Below are positions 37,036-50,040 of a DNA stretch of 64,000 nt, in pieces. Each line of letters begins with the position of its first letter. The first letter of the stretch is position 1. The DNA is from Cacajao melanocephalus. Its lineage: Eukaryota > Chordata > Mammalia > Primates > Pitheciidae. Below the pieces are notes generated by a model. It was not told the origin of the DNA and made no database searches. It saw only the letters and a list, made by a program, of their open reading frames with translations. The DNA lies in the NCBI GenBank assembly GCA_963573385.1, contig CAUYLG010076922.1, positions 26,031 to 90,030 of the forward strand, written 5' to 3'. A program made the position numbers and the translations under genes.

Positions 37036-40000
37036 ATTTTCTGTTGAGTCACAAACTCATTATCATCATCTTGTTTGGTTTTCTGCTGCCTCTGAACAAA
37101 AGTGAATGCCAGCTTTCCCTTGCTAGGTGTCAGAGTCCGCCTCTTCTCTTTCCGTTGAAAAGAGGCCCCTCTAGACCCCAAAACCTATCCTTTTCTCTGG
37201 TCAAAAATCACAGCAGTATCTTGAGAAACTCCATGCAAAAAAAGACTACAACCAGCGTTTGAGATATACCACAAGACCAAATTTGGGCACTGGCGGTCCC
37301 CTCAGAAGACTCGAGTCATATGTTTAGTTTCTCTTGCTAATGTTGTCTTCACCATCTCCTCAAAGAGTGAAGACAAGGGGAAGGTAAAAGGAGGAGGAAA
37401 GAAAACCAAAGCAGAGAGATATTCTAAATAGGTTTGCATTTAGATACCCCTCTTTTCACCTAAGGCTCCAGACAGACTCCAGGTAGGGAATGCATGTCTG
37501 TCTCTTTCTCTGTCTCCCCATCTCCTAGAGGACAGAGTGCCAGTGACCACTGGACAGGGGTAAGGCTCCAGCCAAGGTGCCCCTGAGCCAGGGTCAGGAT
37601 AGAATTTCTGGCCCCATGAAGGGCTCACCCCCTCTAATGTCCCCTTGGCTCTACCTGAGTCATGAACACAATTGTCAGTGGGGGTCTGTGCTGCTCTTCT
37701 AGCTGAAGAATCTGTTTTTATTCTGGGCTTCACTTGTAGTCCCTACTCAATGTCTCTATAGGGCACTGAGCTCACCAAGAACATTGCCCAGAAACTGAAC
37801 TCCAGATGTTCTAGGTTTTGACTTCCCTTAACTCTGGGGCCACGAAGAGAAGACCCCATAATCCACCTCTTAGCCAGTATCTCCCTTCCCTGCACAGACT
37901 CCTCCCACCCCCATAGAGCCTGTGTGGTGAGCATGGGGGTCTTCTTACCTCTGTTCTCCCATTCCAGCCTCTGTTTTGCTGCATGTTAGCACTGATCCAA
38001 CTCCTGAGATGGTGTAATTCTACCCAATCCAAGCTTCCTTGCTTGTCTGACTGACTCTACCACTCTCTCAGCTATTGCGGAATGTTGCATTCTAATGAAA
38101 TAAGGTTTGGAACTTACCTGGTGCTCTTCGCAAGATGACTGAAACAAGGTGTAGGGTGTCGGGGTAGACGCAAGGCCCACTACTGGATAAAAGCTCACTG
38201 CAGGGAAATGAGGTCTCTCCTGGCATAATGGAACAAAAATATCAATTTTGATTTTTAAAAATTTTTCATTACATCCTATTTCTCGAGCCCTCTGGATGTT
38301 TCATTCTTGGACAGAGTGTTTCTTTAGTGGGTGGGGCCAAGGATGGGTTGAGAGATGATTTCTCAGATCTCTAAGATATAAATATTACACGAGGTTGTAT
38401 GTAAAGAAAGGGCAAATGTATAGCAGAAGGGGAGCAGATACCTACCTTTCAGGGATTTTGAGACTTGAAGGTTAAGGAATTTTTACTGCTATTTTTGTTC
38501 ATCAGTTTCATGTCTGTTATGTTTCGAGACCCTCAGAGGCCTAGGGCTAGTGTGGCCAAGAATCCTGGTGAGAGGCATTTCCATGCCTTGGGGTGAACTC
38601 TTCCCCTCTAGTTCTGTCACCCAGCTTGCAAGTCCTTCCTTCACAGATCCCAGAGGGATGGGCACTGTCCAGGCGGTGCAGGAGAGGACTTTATGACACT
38701 GGAAAGAAGGAAGAAGTAGGTCCCTTGCAAGTGGCCAGACAGGGCATGATGGTTTGACTCCAGAAAGAGTCTCTATAGAATCAGGTTCAGGTTCTGATAA
38801 AACTTTTCTTTAAAATATTTCCACACTGAGACTTTCATTTTAAAAAATCCAAACAAAATTAACTCAGGGCTTATGACTTAACCTTTGTATGAAGGTGATC
38901 GAAGAGATCCCACATTAATAAGCACCGCCTGTAGCGGCGGCTTTGCCTTTTTGTCTTTTGTTGTTTCTTCTCTGAACCACCCTGTACATCACAGCCCGGT
39001 CTACCCCAAAGAGAGCAGCAGCTGATGGCTTCTCTGCTGTGTGTGGAGGGAGGGCTCGGCTGCAGAGCTGTGTTTTGTCAGCTGTCAGGTGCTACAGCCC
39101 ACCCAGAGTACACAGATATAGCACTTTAAGGGACAAAGGAGGAAGAACAGAAAGAACTATCTTTGCTTTCTAGAGGCCATCTTTTTCTTTCCTTAAATCC
39201 TTTCTGCTTTAACCTTCTGAGGTTTATGCATTCCAGAGAGGTCATACCAAGCCAAAGAGAACAAATTCATAGATTGTCCCACCCTACCCAGAGGGCCTGA
39301 AAAGCTTCTCTGAACAAAACTCAAGATAGTTGAGAAGTATGAATGGGGCTCACAGCAAAGTCTGATCAATAGCTGTGGAGGCTGGGGCACTCTGAAACTG
39401 CCCTTCTATTTTTGTAGTTTTGCTTCCTTCTAGCCACCCTCTCTCCCCATGCTATAAGTAGGGGAGTGCGTATCTTGACCTTCTAAATGCAAAAGGAGAT
39501 TTTATAATCATCCATGCTACCTGTAAATACATTACCGAGGTTTGCATTTTTACTTTTGGAAGTATGAAACAGTTGAGTAGACCAGGTCAAAAGATGTGTG
39601 GGGCTTTATGTTTATATTTATTTGTTTGGGGTTTTTTGTTTGGTTGGTGGCTGGGTTTTTTGTAACAGACCTATTCTGGACAATGTTTCTGAATCTGTTT
39701 CTCTTTAGCAAGTAATTGCCATTGAATTTAGTGATATGATAGTTGAGTCAAAACTCTGAGGTTACAGTACCAGCTCTGTCTTTTCTCTCTGGCCTCCTTT
39801 TTGTCGTCTTTGTCCTTCCGTCTAAGTTGGACTCTATCTTTCCCTAAGGACTTAATATAACACAGATTAATGAAAAACTGCCCTAAAACTTCAGTGAAAG
39901 CCAAGGAGATGCAGAATTTTTTCAGGACATCTTTAACCAATACAAAATTTATGTCTTGATAAGAAGGTAATTTTTACAATAGTATAGTAATCTGATAAAT

Positions 40001-40881
40001 GAAAACTATTGGAAGTCAAAAATTATATTCCAGCTTTCTGTATTCAGACTTGTGCCTTCAGTAAGCTTCACTTTCTTTCCCTTGTCAATTGAAATATGAA
40101 TGCTCACCTAACTTGTGGTGTGAAGTGTCTGTTAATAATGCATAATTTAAAGCACTAAGTCTACACAAATTAATTTAGAAAAACCTTCACTTGTTAGATC
40201 CCATGAAGTACCCATGAAATTCTCAGCATTGCTATAAGCACTTAATTTTTTTTAAAAGAAACTTCCTGTCTAATGAAACCTGAATCGAGGATTTGCTTTA
40301 ATTTCATCCTATTCTTCCCATGTTCCCTTATTATTATTCTTATCTCTAACTTAAAAAGAATCTATACTTTTTTTTTCAATCCAAGAAGTTGAATTTTCAT
40401 GGTCTAAGTTTCCTTGTGTCACCTTCACTTTGTGCAAATTTAACCCAGTCATAGATCAAATAACCACAAGCCAACACTTAGCTCATCTCCCAGACATATT
40501 CTCCAACCCAGCATTGGAAAGCTGAATGAATCTTTTCTCTCTCTGTCCTACAAGTTTGTCAGAGATAAGAATGGATTGCTGTCTACATTCTACAACCAGA
40601 TCCTAGAATTTACACCAGGCTGTGCCACTTCCTCTTTACTTCACTCAGAGGATGGCCCCCAAACTGAAAAGGAAACAAGACTATTCAAATATGCCAAATC
40701 TGAATTTAACTTTATTTGGTGAGTCAATAGTTTTCTTTCCAGCATTCTGATTTTTTTAATGGCAATGGCCTATATGGCACAAGAACCACCACTTTAAAGC
40801 AAATCTGTTAAACATTTTTATAAAGGATGAGCAGGAAAAACACACTCCAAAATTCTAAAGTGCCATTAATCAATTTTTAAA

Positions 40882-40887
40882 AATAAA
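40882..40887 (+). terminator. Candidate poly(A) signal
   Basis: AATAAA within AAAAATAAAGGTAGTATG, 6.6 kb after the stop. The downstream context is only weakly G/T-rich. Confidence 0.25.
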
Positions 40888-42217
40888 GGTAGTATGAAAT
40901 GAGGGCTAAACGATATAATATAACTGCCAGTTAAGGTAGACAGTAGTTGTCGTCTTAGTTACATTTGATACGGAGTTGTATAATATTAAGCAGATCCCAG
41001 TAGAGTTAGTAAAAACATAGGTATTAAGTTTTAATGGCTACCAACTGGGATATATACTTAGCCGCAGGCTGGACTTTAGTCAGTGTTTTTCTATCCTGGT
41101 GTTTTGTGAACAAGTCAAAATTTATACACAGTCACCCTAAGTGCTGTAATTGCAGAGGAACTTGCCTCTTGGTGATATTAGACGGCAGTCCAACTCCACT
41201 CAAACTGAGTCCAAGATTTGAATTCACCCAGAAAAACAAATGGAGGAGAAAAGCCTAATGCACCAGATGCATTTGGCATTTCACAGCTGGGGCAATGGAG
41301 TAGAGAGCAGGAAGACAAGCTGTGGAACAAAGGCAAAGTGAGGCAGAAAATATCAGCAGGTCCCAGAAGAGGACAGACTTTAAGACGTGTAAACTTGGAT
41401 CCTCTTTTTCACTTAGGTTATGGGTAAACTTCTTAGCACAAGATTGGATTCAGAGAACTTCTTTCTGTTAAACTCACCTAGGGTAGTGGATTTCAAGGCC
41501 TCAGAGGATTGATGATAGGTTCCCGAAATTCTCTTTCCAGACCTGGGAGATTGAGAGAAAGAGGTTCTTGCTTTAAAGTGGCTTGAAGACAATCTTTATG
41601 ACTTCAGCAACTCTTCAACATAGTAGCACCAATAATGGAGAGATCATATTAACCTCCTAGTGGTGAGAACACCATGGGAGGGGAGAGGGGCCAGTGAGTG
41701 GGATGGTGAAGAGCTTCATCAGGAACAGATTTCAGACTCTGCAGGGTGCACTGGTTCTAGCCTCAAATAACATTGCAAGGAGGTGGACTATAGGGACCAC
41801 ACCCTCTGTCCTTCGGGGCCCATGGTCAGGCCATTCCCTCTTTGTTTTGCTCCTAAAGGATGAGCATGTAAAATGAGATCAGGAGGGAAATTGGGTGCTC
41901 TGCCTCAGGCTGTTAAAATGCTGCTACCTGCATTCTAAAACGTGCAAGTCATGCCCCACAAGACACCTCCTTAGGGGCAGCATCCACTGTGGTGTGCCAG
42001 CCTGACACCCCTGCAGTCACGGTGTTTGAATGGCAGCTGATGCTGGCCCACCCAGGGTATCGGTGCATCTCTCCTAAAGCCACAGTTCAGCCCTGCATGT
42101 TGACCAGGCGGATATCCTGTAATATAGATGCTCGTTTGGATCCAAAAGGAAAACCATTAAAAATAAAAGAAAGATGAAAAACTTTAATGTTTTTGGGGGG
42201 GATAAAAGAAAAGAATC

Positions 42218-42223
42218 AATAAA
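42218..42223 (+). terminator. CACNA1E: Likely distal poly(A) signal of CACNA1E
   Basis: AATAAA is followed within 50 bases by a T/G-rich element. It is the last signal before interspersed repeats resume at about 42.47 kb, which supports it as the gene end. Confidence 0.6.
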
Positions 42224-42466
42224 ACTTTGTTGTAAAGAATTTATCAGCCTGATTTCCCTCACTTGATGTGTTTCTTTGCTGCTACCAAAAAGAGAGATCA
42301 TGGGAGTGAAGCCTGCCAGATCCTCAGGGTAAGCTGGCAGCAGTCTCTGCAGTATGCTTAGTTGGGGGTCTTAGCCCAGTGGGGAGCAATTCAGGAGGCT
42401 TTCAAAGTCCCAAGGAAACCCTGGCCCTGGAAGGTTTTCTTTTATTAAAAAGTGCACTTTAGTGCT

Positions 42467-42600
42467 GGGTGTGGTAGCTCGTACCTGTTACCCCAGCTAT
42501 TCAGGAAGCTAGCACAGAAGTATTGCTTAAGGCTAGGAGTTGAAGACGGGCCTGGGTGACAGAGTGAGACCCTCATTTCTTAAAAAATTTAGGAAAAAAA
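42467..42600 (+). mobile_element. Decayed Alu monomer-like SINE
   Basis: GTGCTGGGTGTGGTAGCTCG, then ACCTGTTACCCCAGCTATTC and GGCCTGGGTGACAGAGTGAG, are Alu left-arm words with an internal deletion and an A-rich end. It is a first-generation FLAM-type or old AluJ fragment. Confidence 0.75.
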
Positions 42601-43854
42601 ATGTTCTCTGCCTTGGAGAAATTTTTTTTTTAAAAAAAAACATTCCATAACAACTGGTTCTCCAAAACGGATAAACAGATTGTCTAATCAGGACATTGTC
42701 CTGATCTCCAGTTGAGGAGTTTAACAAGGTAGCCAGAGAACTTCCCTGGGGAACAACAGGGCTTCGTGACCAGAAAAACTATGCCCAGCCTCTTCTCTGA
42801 AAAAAAGGTCGGGGGGATTATAGGATACCAGCTCAGCCACCAAGTTCAGGATGAAGCTGATTCCCAAGACTCTTAGGACATACTGTCCATTCTTCCTCCT
42901 GTCTACAGCACTCCCCCTTTAGCTGCAATCAATCACTCCCTTGCCACAGGGAAAGCAGCAAGCTCCAGGCCCAGGCGTCCATTTGATTTGCCACTCCGAA
43001 AACTGACTGTTTTATTCTCCTTGGGGAAATGTCATCATCTAATCCTAGTGTTAATTATTTTAATATCTAAACAATCCTTTTATCAATTAGATAGAAACCA
43101 GCATTCCAAAATATGTCCTCTAATTTGTAGTTTGTGCCAAGATCTTGAGCCCTAAGATATACGACTTTATTAGCTAGGCTTTTTCTTATAATTAAAAACA
43201 TCCAAAAATGTTATATGTGGTCATCTCTCAGGGAGGTCTAGGTCTTTGGAGGCTGGATTTTAGAAATTTCTAAGATTCTGTACAACTCTTAAATTTTATG
43301 TTATTTTTCAATCATAATTTCTTTCCTGTGGCTTCCATCACCATTAGAGTAAGAATTTCACAGCCTTTAACTTCACACTTTTATGGGATAAGTTGGTTTC
43401 TTGGGCAAAGGTTGGTTTCTAAAAAAAATTACATGGATTGGATTGGTGACTTCTTGTTTCCTTCTAACCTAGAACTCAGGTCTACAGTTTTTCACAGGCT
43501 AATTGGCACTAAGGAAACAGATATAAAGAAAAATAGACTTTATTCTGATTTTCTCTTGAGTGTTTTTGTGTTATAATGTGATCATCTATTGGTTACCTTT
43601 ACACATTATGTTCCTAAACCTTCTATTCTGCCTCTGGGATTTTAGAAATTTGTCTTTACCTATGTATCACATTCCTTTGCTAATGAGGTGGGAAAATTCC
43701 CAAACTAATGAACCAGATTTCATTTTTTAAAAATACTTAATAACAAAATATCGGGACTAGTCACAGGCACACATAGCCTGGAAACTCAAACACCTGCAAC
43801 AAGAAGAAGGAGAAGAATAGAGGCTACAAATGCAAGTGCTGGAATAGAACCAAC

Positions 43855-44060
43855 TGAGGTCAAACCTGTGCACCGCCAGTTATATGCTGTGTGCCCCTGA
43901 GTCAGCCACTTAACCTAAGACTCACTTTCTTCATCTTTAAAATGGGAACAATAATTGCAACTACCCCATAGGGCAGAGTGAAAAAATTATCGTGTATGAA
44001 GAGAACAGCCCGTGTCTGTCCACAATAGCCATCCTATAAATGTCAGGTCTCACCATCATT
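43855..44060 (+). mobile_element. MIR SINE
   Basis: It contains GTGTGCCCCTGAGTCAGCCA, ACTCACTTTCTTCATCTTTA, AAATGGGAACAATAATTGCA and CCCATAGGGCAGAGTG in MIR sense order over about 200 bases, so it is nearly full length. Confidence 0.8.
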
Positions 44061-45499
44061 ATCATCCTTATCACCACATCCAACTACATCCCCCAAACCC
44101 ACACATCTGAGAAACTGAACCTTTCAGGACCACATTCTGAGAATATGCTGGTGGGTGCTCCCCTTCTGTTAATGGTTAATCCTTAGGCAAGTTTCTAAGA
44201 AAAGGGGGATACATTTAAAAAGCAAGCAAACCATCATTACCATGTGGCTGTTTTGAAATAACGCCGCCACTCATCTCAGACACAAGTCATAATTTTGTTT
44301 ATTCTTCATTTCTAATTTCCATATGCATTTAATAACAAAACGGGAGAAACATTAGTGGGAGATAGTAAAAGTAGCAATAAAGTTAATGGCAACATTAAAA
44401 CTACTGTACACCTGTAAACACAGCAATATTCAAGACAATTTGAAATCTCAAGTAACTCACAAATTGATGGCACATGTAAGTGAACCATAAATCTAGGGTC
44501 AGTGGCCTAATCGTTAGTCCATTAGAGAAAAGGAAAAATAAGAATAATTCTTTTTAAAGACCATTCCTAAGTGGTCAATAAAGAATGATTAGTTCATAAA
44601 GCGTCAACTCTGGACATAAATAAATTGACCAACCCTTTCCAGGAGATCGCCAGGGGAATAGTCAGGATACCGTAAGGCAAAACAACGTGAGACTGAAGCC
44701 AAGCACTGTAAATCCATCCAGAAAAAGGGTTCCCATGCCTCAGGGCACTGCTTGCAGAACCCCATCCTCTGCTTCTGCATGCAAAATCATGTGTGTATTT
44801 AAAATTACTACAGCCTTCATCTGCTATCTAAATGATTCTACAACACACAGGAATCACAGAGCTCAGAATGTTGACTCAAGGGAGAGCCTAGGTATTGATT
44901 CTGCCCCAGTCTATTTCATATATGAGGGAATGTGACATTTGGAAAAACTCTGAAATGGTTTTTCCAGAGGCCAAGACAGTCTCCTGTGAATCTGGACTGC
45001 TGTATTAGGCTCCCGAGGGTAGCCTCAGCAACCCTAGCATAACCGTCCAAAAAAGAATGAAAAAATAACTGAAACACACCCCAGGAGGCTTCTTTTTCTA
45101 ATGTGTCCAGAAGACTCCTTTAGGAGCCTAATGGAAGCTAAGTACCCTCTCCCTTGGAAAGGGTACCAAAAAATCTGAGTGTTCACATCCTCCAGTCCCA
45201 CCCCTGAGCCTGTTTATAACCCCTCCAACAGTCGCAGGAGATATCACGGAAAAAACAGGTATAAACAAGCTATTAGCATCAAAGTAATTCAAAGAAAGAG
45301 CTATGACAGTTGGATCAAACTATTCAGGCCTGAAAATAGACGACAGAATCCAGGCTGACTTCCTGGCATATTGGAAATACTGCTTGCTTCTGCTACCAGA
45401 TCAGATGGCTTGACGTTGATGGGAATACAGTGTGGTTATCTGGGAGGTGGGGTGGAAGAGAAAAGGGCAACTTACATTAATATAGCTCAGTAAATACAC

Positions 45500-45679
45500 T
45501 GGAATAAGGCATTTGGTAGACCTGGGTGCAAATTCTAGCTACGCATTTAACAGTGACTCCAGCCAGGTTACTTAGCTTGTGACCCCTGATTTTCCTTAAC
45601 TGTATAATTAGGATAACAAGACTAACCTTGCATGGTTGTATTTAGGATTAGGCATTACACATACACACATACACACATA

Positions 45680-45741
<62 letters not shown>

Positions 45742-45815
45742 TTGAAGAGAGACAATACAGCATGGTGTTTATCACATAGCAGGCATTCAGTAAAACATGA
45801 CTGCTATTATTATTA
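45500..45815 (+). mobile_element. MIR SINE split by a microsatellite
   Basis: The front part has GACCTGGGTGCAAATTCTAG and AGGTTACTTAGCTTGTGACC. The back part has CATGGTGTTTATCACATAGC and AGGCATTCAGTAAAACATGA. Together they follow the MIR consensus, separated by the CA/GA repeat at 45656-45741. Confidence 0.75.
45656..45741 (+). repeat. Compound (ACACAT)/(AC)n/(AG)n microsatellite
   Basis: ACACAT-type units pass into a pure AC run and then an AG run of about 25 bases. This is alternating purine-pyrimidine followed by a pure purine strand. Confidence 0.95.
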
Positions 45816-45829
45816 GTGCATTCACTCAT

Positions 45830-46240
45830 TCACTGAATGTATTTCATGGTGCCCAGCGCTACGGTTTTAATAAGCAAGCCAGATGAAGTAGTGTCCTTAA
45901 GTTGTTCACAGCCTGATGGAAGCTACAGATAAGGAAAGAAACCACTGCACCATGGTGTTATCTTGGTGAGGGTGAGGAATTTTCAGGGTACTATGGCAGC
46001 CCCTAAAAACAACTTGGGGAGTCAGAAATGGCTTCCAGGGAGAACTGCTATTTGAGACAAAGCCTAAAGAATAACAAGGGTTGGCTGGGCCACAAGGATG
46101 GGGGAGAGGCTGTCAGGTAGAGGTGCAGGAGGAGGTATCTTGCTCTAGTTCGAGGGCAGATCTCTCAGCGAGCTTGTTAAGGGATAGGCTGCAGAGTGAA
46201 GGGAGAGCTTAAAAGCCATTTCTCAGAGTTTAGCCTTCAC
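45830..46240 (+). repeat. Ancient L2-like dispersed repeat (tentative)
   Basis: TTCACTGAATGTATTTCATG, GGTGCCCAGCGCTACGG and AGTTGTTCACAGCCTGATGG resemble an L2 3' phrase order. The remainder (TGGCTTCCAGGGAGAACTGC) is typical of old dispersed repeats, but the class is not certain. Confidence 0.4.
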
Positions 46241-47628
46241 ACCATCCTTGTATTGGCAAACAGCAATGGCAAGTTCTAAATCACGGAGAGACTAGGCACA
46301 GATATCGTATCCATAAACCAAACCAGGTTTACTTGCCTGAATAAGGAAGAAACTCAAAAGAGAGAAATAACTGTATTCTCCAAGACCAAGATACAAACTT
46401 CTGGCCAATGAATTCTGCATCCGAGGGTACACGGCTAATGGTAAAAACGTGAATGAGTAAGGGTCACACCAGACCCTCTGGAGACCTGATTATCTCACCC
46501 ATTTCAGCCTACCACAAAGAGTCGCATTTAATCATTTCAGCAACATAAGTTCCACATGTCTGTATCCACCAGTGGAGGGCAGGGAGCTTGACCAGCCCTA
46601 GTGAAGCCTTCCGACCTTCCCTGCTGATTCTCTACTGACCTAAGAGACCCAAGGGACCCTCTGTAGGATACCTTTCAAGTTTCCCTTAAGGGCATATACA
46701 GCTCTGTCACAGACATGTTCAGCTTCTTCAGAGCATTTCTCACAGGATGAGCCAAGGACCAAAAGAGATCAGATCACAGTGTCATTTTCTAATAAGAAAA
46801 TCCTCCGATAGAATCATAGCCGGTGGTTGAGATAAATTATAGAAGCTTGATGTATGTCATCAAAGCATCCTTGCTTCATTAAAATGCAATAATGGTCCCT
46901 TAAAAATAGGATTGTATTTATAATAAATTGATTCATGAACAATTTCCAGGAGCATATCTTAAACATAAAGTGAAATTCACCTCAAATATTTGTCTAAGGA
47001 GAAGCAAGCTAGTTGCTGTGGTAAAACTGGTTAACCAATTCTACTTGAAGTCACCACTTGTCGTATTAAGTCTCCTTTGCCTGGGACTCTATTTCCCTGT
47101 TTTATTTCTTCCCCAGACCTATCAAATCACCCTTCTTATTTTCAAAGCATTTGGAAACCATCTTTTTTTTTTCTTAATCACTTTTCTTTTGTTCACTGTG
47201 GGGCGTGTCATAAAAATAAAGAGGAGGGTCTCCACAGATAGTCACCAGTCACCGTGAACAGTCTTAAGGAAGTCTTAAATAACTCCTTGATTCTTAGAAT
47301 CAATTTCAAATAAGCCATGTTGTATGGGCATGAGTGCTTCTTGGGGAGACTGGTAATGCTCCCTCAGCTAACGGTGGAGTAGGTAAGCTAAAAAGGAGTT
47401 CCAGGTGCCCGGTGGGTCACTTGGTGCGACGGAGATGGCCCATGGGGGCACGGTCTTTGCACACTGAATTCGTGTCTGTGGGGAGCAGCAGCTGTCACTC
47501 AGATCTGAACTGAGAGGGGATAAATTTAACCTTGGGCAATAACTAGAGTTCTGAATGGCAGCTGCTCTGCAAGACTGAGGAACTAATAGAGGTTCTCAGG
47601 CAGCATAACTGAATACCAGCATAAGTTC

Positions 47629-47714
47629 TTTTTTTTTTTTTGAGAGAGAGGGAGAGAGAAAAGAGGTATGGAAGAGAGAGGAAGAAGAGGAAGGAGAAGA
47701 AAAAGAAGAAAAAT
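47629..47714 (+). repeat. T run followed by a 70-base purine tract
   Basis: A run of about 12 T is followed by an almost uninterrupted G/A tract (AGAGAGAGGGAGAGAGAAAA, GAAGAAGAGGAAGGAGAAGA). It is strongly strand-asymmetric. Confidence 0.88.
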
Positions 47715-48489
47715 GGTTAATGGCAACTTTACCATTATCAAGCATCATAACCTAGTCACTAAGCATAGAAGAAAGGCTCTTTTTTAATTAGAAAAATAAG
47801 CAGGTTAGTCACACACTAATCAAGACCTATTTTTGCTTGAATTAGGTCAGTCTTCGTTAAATGCCTCTCTAGAAATAGGCAGAGGTCGAACTCTCCATGG
47901 GTGGTTTGCAGGAATGCAGCAGAGATGACTCACGTTTACTGATCTTAAAAGCTATACAGATGGCTGGGAGCGGCTGATTAAAACCTCCCTGACAACTCCT
48001 CAGAGACTGAAGACCACCCACCTCCATCTTCCCTGGGAGCAAATGGACTGTAGAGTAAGCGACATGGTTTCTGACCTGGTCCTCATGACAGGGGTTGCAT
48101 AAAGGCGGCTTGACCTTTTGCTAAACAGAGTGTTGGGGAAAATAATCCTCAGCTTGTTGTGAATATGCCCTGGACAGAGGACTGCCGGCACTTTTGTGAA
48201 CTGGTAGGTCTCTGCACTGGAATAAGTAGCCACTGTGACTGGGTCCTTGTGTTGTGACTGATTCGTTTTCAGTCTACCCAGACTCTCCTGGTTTTAAACT
48301 GGAAATCCTGCATCCTGGGAATCCCCTTACTTCACTGCAAACCAACAATTGGTCATCTTTGCCCTCTTCACAGAGAGTAAGATGTAAGGCCAAATTTTGG
48401 CTTGAAAGATGCTGCAGGTTCTCCACAGTTGGTGAAAAATCACTGAATGAGAAAATGTGCAGGATGAAAGGGATATCAGTAACTACCTG

Positions 48490-48690
48490 ATCCAGTAGTT
48501 CTCAAGCCTCAGTGTGTATCACAACCCCCTGGGCTACTTATTCAAATGGTAGATGTCAGCTTCTACTTCCAAAAATCTGATTCCGTGTGTCTTAGGTAGG
48601 GCCCCAAATTCTGCAACTTTGTAAGCACCCTAGATGACTCTGATTATATATGGTCCAAGGACCTATGTTCGAGAAGCAGGGATTTAATTA
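48490..48690 (+). repeat. MER5A-like hAT remnant
   Basis: CCAGTAGTTCTCAAGCCTCA, GTATCACAACCCCCTGGGCT, CTGCAACTTTGTAAGCACCC and AGAAGCAGGG follow the MER5A layout with both ends partly visible. Confidence 0.7.
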
Positions 48691-49564
48691 CAGCTCATTT
48701 TATGGATAAGAAGTCTCTGTTGCCTAAAGCCGCTAAATACACAATTGCAACGTGGTCTAAAATAAAATCTCAAATATGCACTCCACTCCTGGTCCAAATT
48801 TATTTTCATTTACAGCATTTAGGGGTTACATGGTCCCTTTTTCTTGCAAATGTCTGATCATGTTATCCTTCTCGAAAATACCATCATTTCAAAAAATATT
48901 TGACAAAAAGAAAACAGAGACTCACTAGATGTAGCCATATTTATAGGGTTTGGCATTTCTTTTGTGTGAGTAGCTGATGTCAGCTTCAAAGGAACAGAAG
49001 CTGTAATGTCTTGTTTTCCTTCTTGAGAAGTTTCTTAGACGCATCAGCTGCTTTGAGCCAGTTTGCTTTTGTATATAAGGTTCTGAGACCTCACACTGAT
49101 TCAGCCAGGGCAGGGGATGTTAATTTTAAACGTATCTGAGATTAGACATACAAAAACAATTCAGGCTTCCAAATTAGCAGTTTATAGAATTGGACCCAAG
49201 GCATTTCATGTCAGTGAGCCTCATCTTTGGGTTTTTCCACAGCATTTATAATCAGTCCTTAAATTTCAGGGCAAAGGGTAAGCTTTCTAATGTAGTATTT
49301 TAAGCTGGCTTTGACTAAAAAGCTGGCAATTTGGGATGGGCCCCATTTCATGTTGTTTTATTCTGTGTCTGTCTTCTCCCATCTTATATTTTGTTTTTCT
49401 ATCTGAATGCATACTGCTAGTCTTCAGAAATCTTCCTCCATGTGACTTTTATCTCCAGACCTGTCCTCTGGAGCTACCTAGGTCTGATTCCTATTCCAGA
49501 AGACAATTCTTCAAATATTTGAAAAAAAAGTTATCAAGACCTACCTTGCCTATATATTCTTAAT

Positions 49565-50040
49565 AGGACCTGTTTAGGATTAAACAGGTTTTATTGGGGT
49601 TTTGAAAAACTCCTGAGACTTCCACAATTTTACTGGGGATCTGAAAGAACTCCCCAAACCTCCATAATTTAGCAAAAGACAAGATAAAGGGTAATCACCC
49701 CAGCACCTGGACCCATTTAATTTACTCAGGATCCAGAGAAAGGTCTTCAGGACTCAGATCTTAGTCATAGATTAAAATAAGTTAATCACTTATGTCTTTA
49801 GATAAATGCACACTTGCACATAGACATGTAGCTTAGAAGGTATTTAAGCTAAGGAAAACTTTGTAATTTTTGAGTTGTTCTGGTGATATTTTCCAGGCAT
49901 TCTCCCCGTCCCCAGTTACAGAAATAAACTATCTTTTCCAAGTTCATCTGCATTCTTGTTATTGGGCCATGAGAATAAGCAGCCCAACCCTCATTTTGGT
50001 CTGGGAACAAAAGCACAAGTGATATGTACAAGTTCCTTAA
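49565..50040 (+). mobile_element. LTR-like element, family not identified
   Basis: From GGATTAAACAGGTTTTATTG through AAAGACAAGATAAAGGGTAA, a late AATAAA at about 49922 and CATTCTTGTTATTGGGCCAT, the layout resembles a retroviral-type solo LTR with its own poly(A) signal. No internal region is seen. The assignment is by general look only. Confidence 0.4.

Larger units (their letters stand above)
34301..42240 (+). other. CACNA1E: Long 3' UTR of CACNA1E (3' end inferred)
   Basis: About 7.9 kb after the stop contains no splice-bounded open frame and no recognisable Alu, L1 or LTR insertion, unlike the flanking DNA. Several AATAAA signals occur and are listed separately. The last, at 42218-42223, is followed by a T/G-rich stretch (CTTGATGTGTTTCTTTGCTG), as expected of a downstream element. 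A Pumilio-type TGTAAATA sits at 39522-39529, and a U/G-rich ATTTATTT-containing stretch lies near 39610-39660. Long brain-expressed 3' UTRs are common for channel genes. The exact end needs transcript data. Confidence 0.72.

Noticed and set aside
38925..38940. Small CpG-rich hairpin CCGCC-tgtagc-GGCGG in the 3' UTR
   Set aside because: A five-base stem is too short to claim a structured element without conservation data.
45608..45829. Open frame with long Cys-Val and Ser-Leu runs
   Set aside because: It is a translation of the CA/GA microsatellite.
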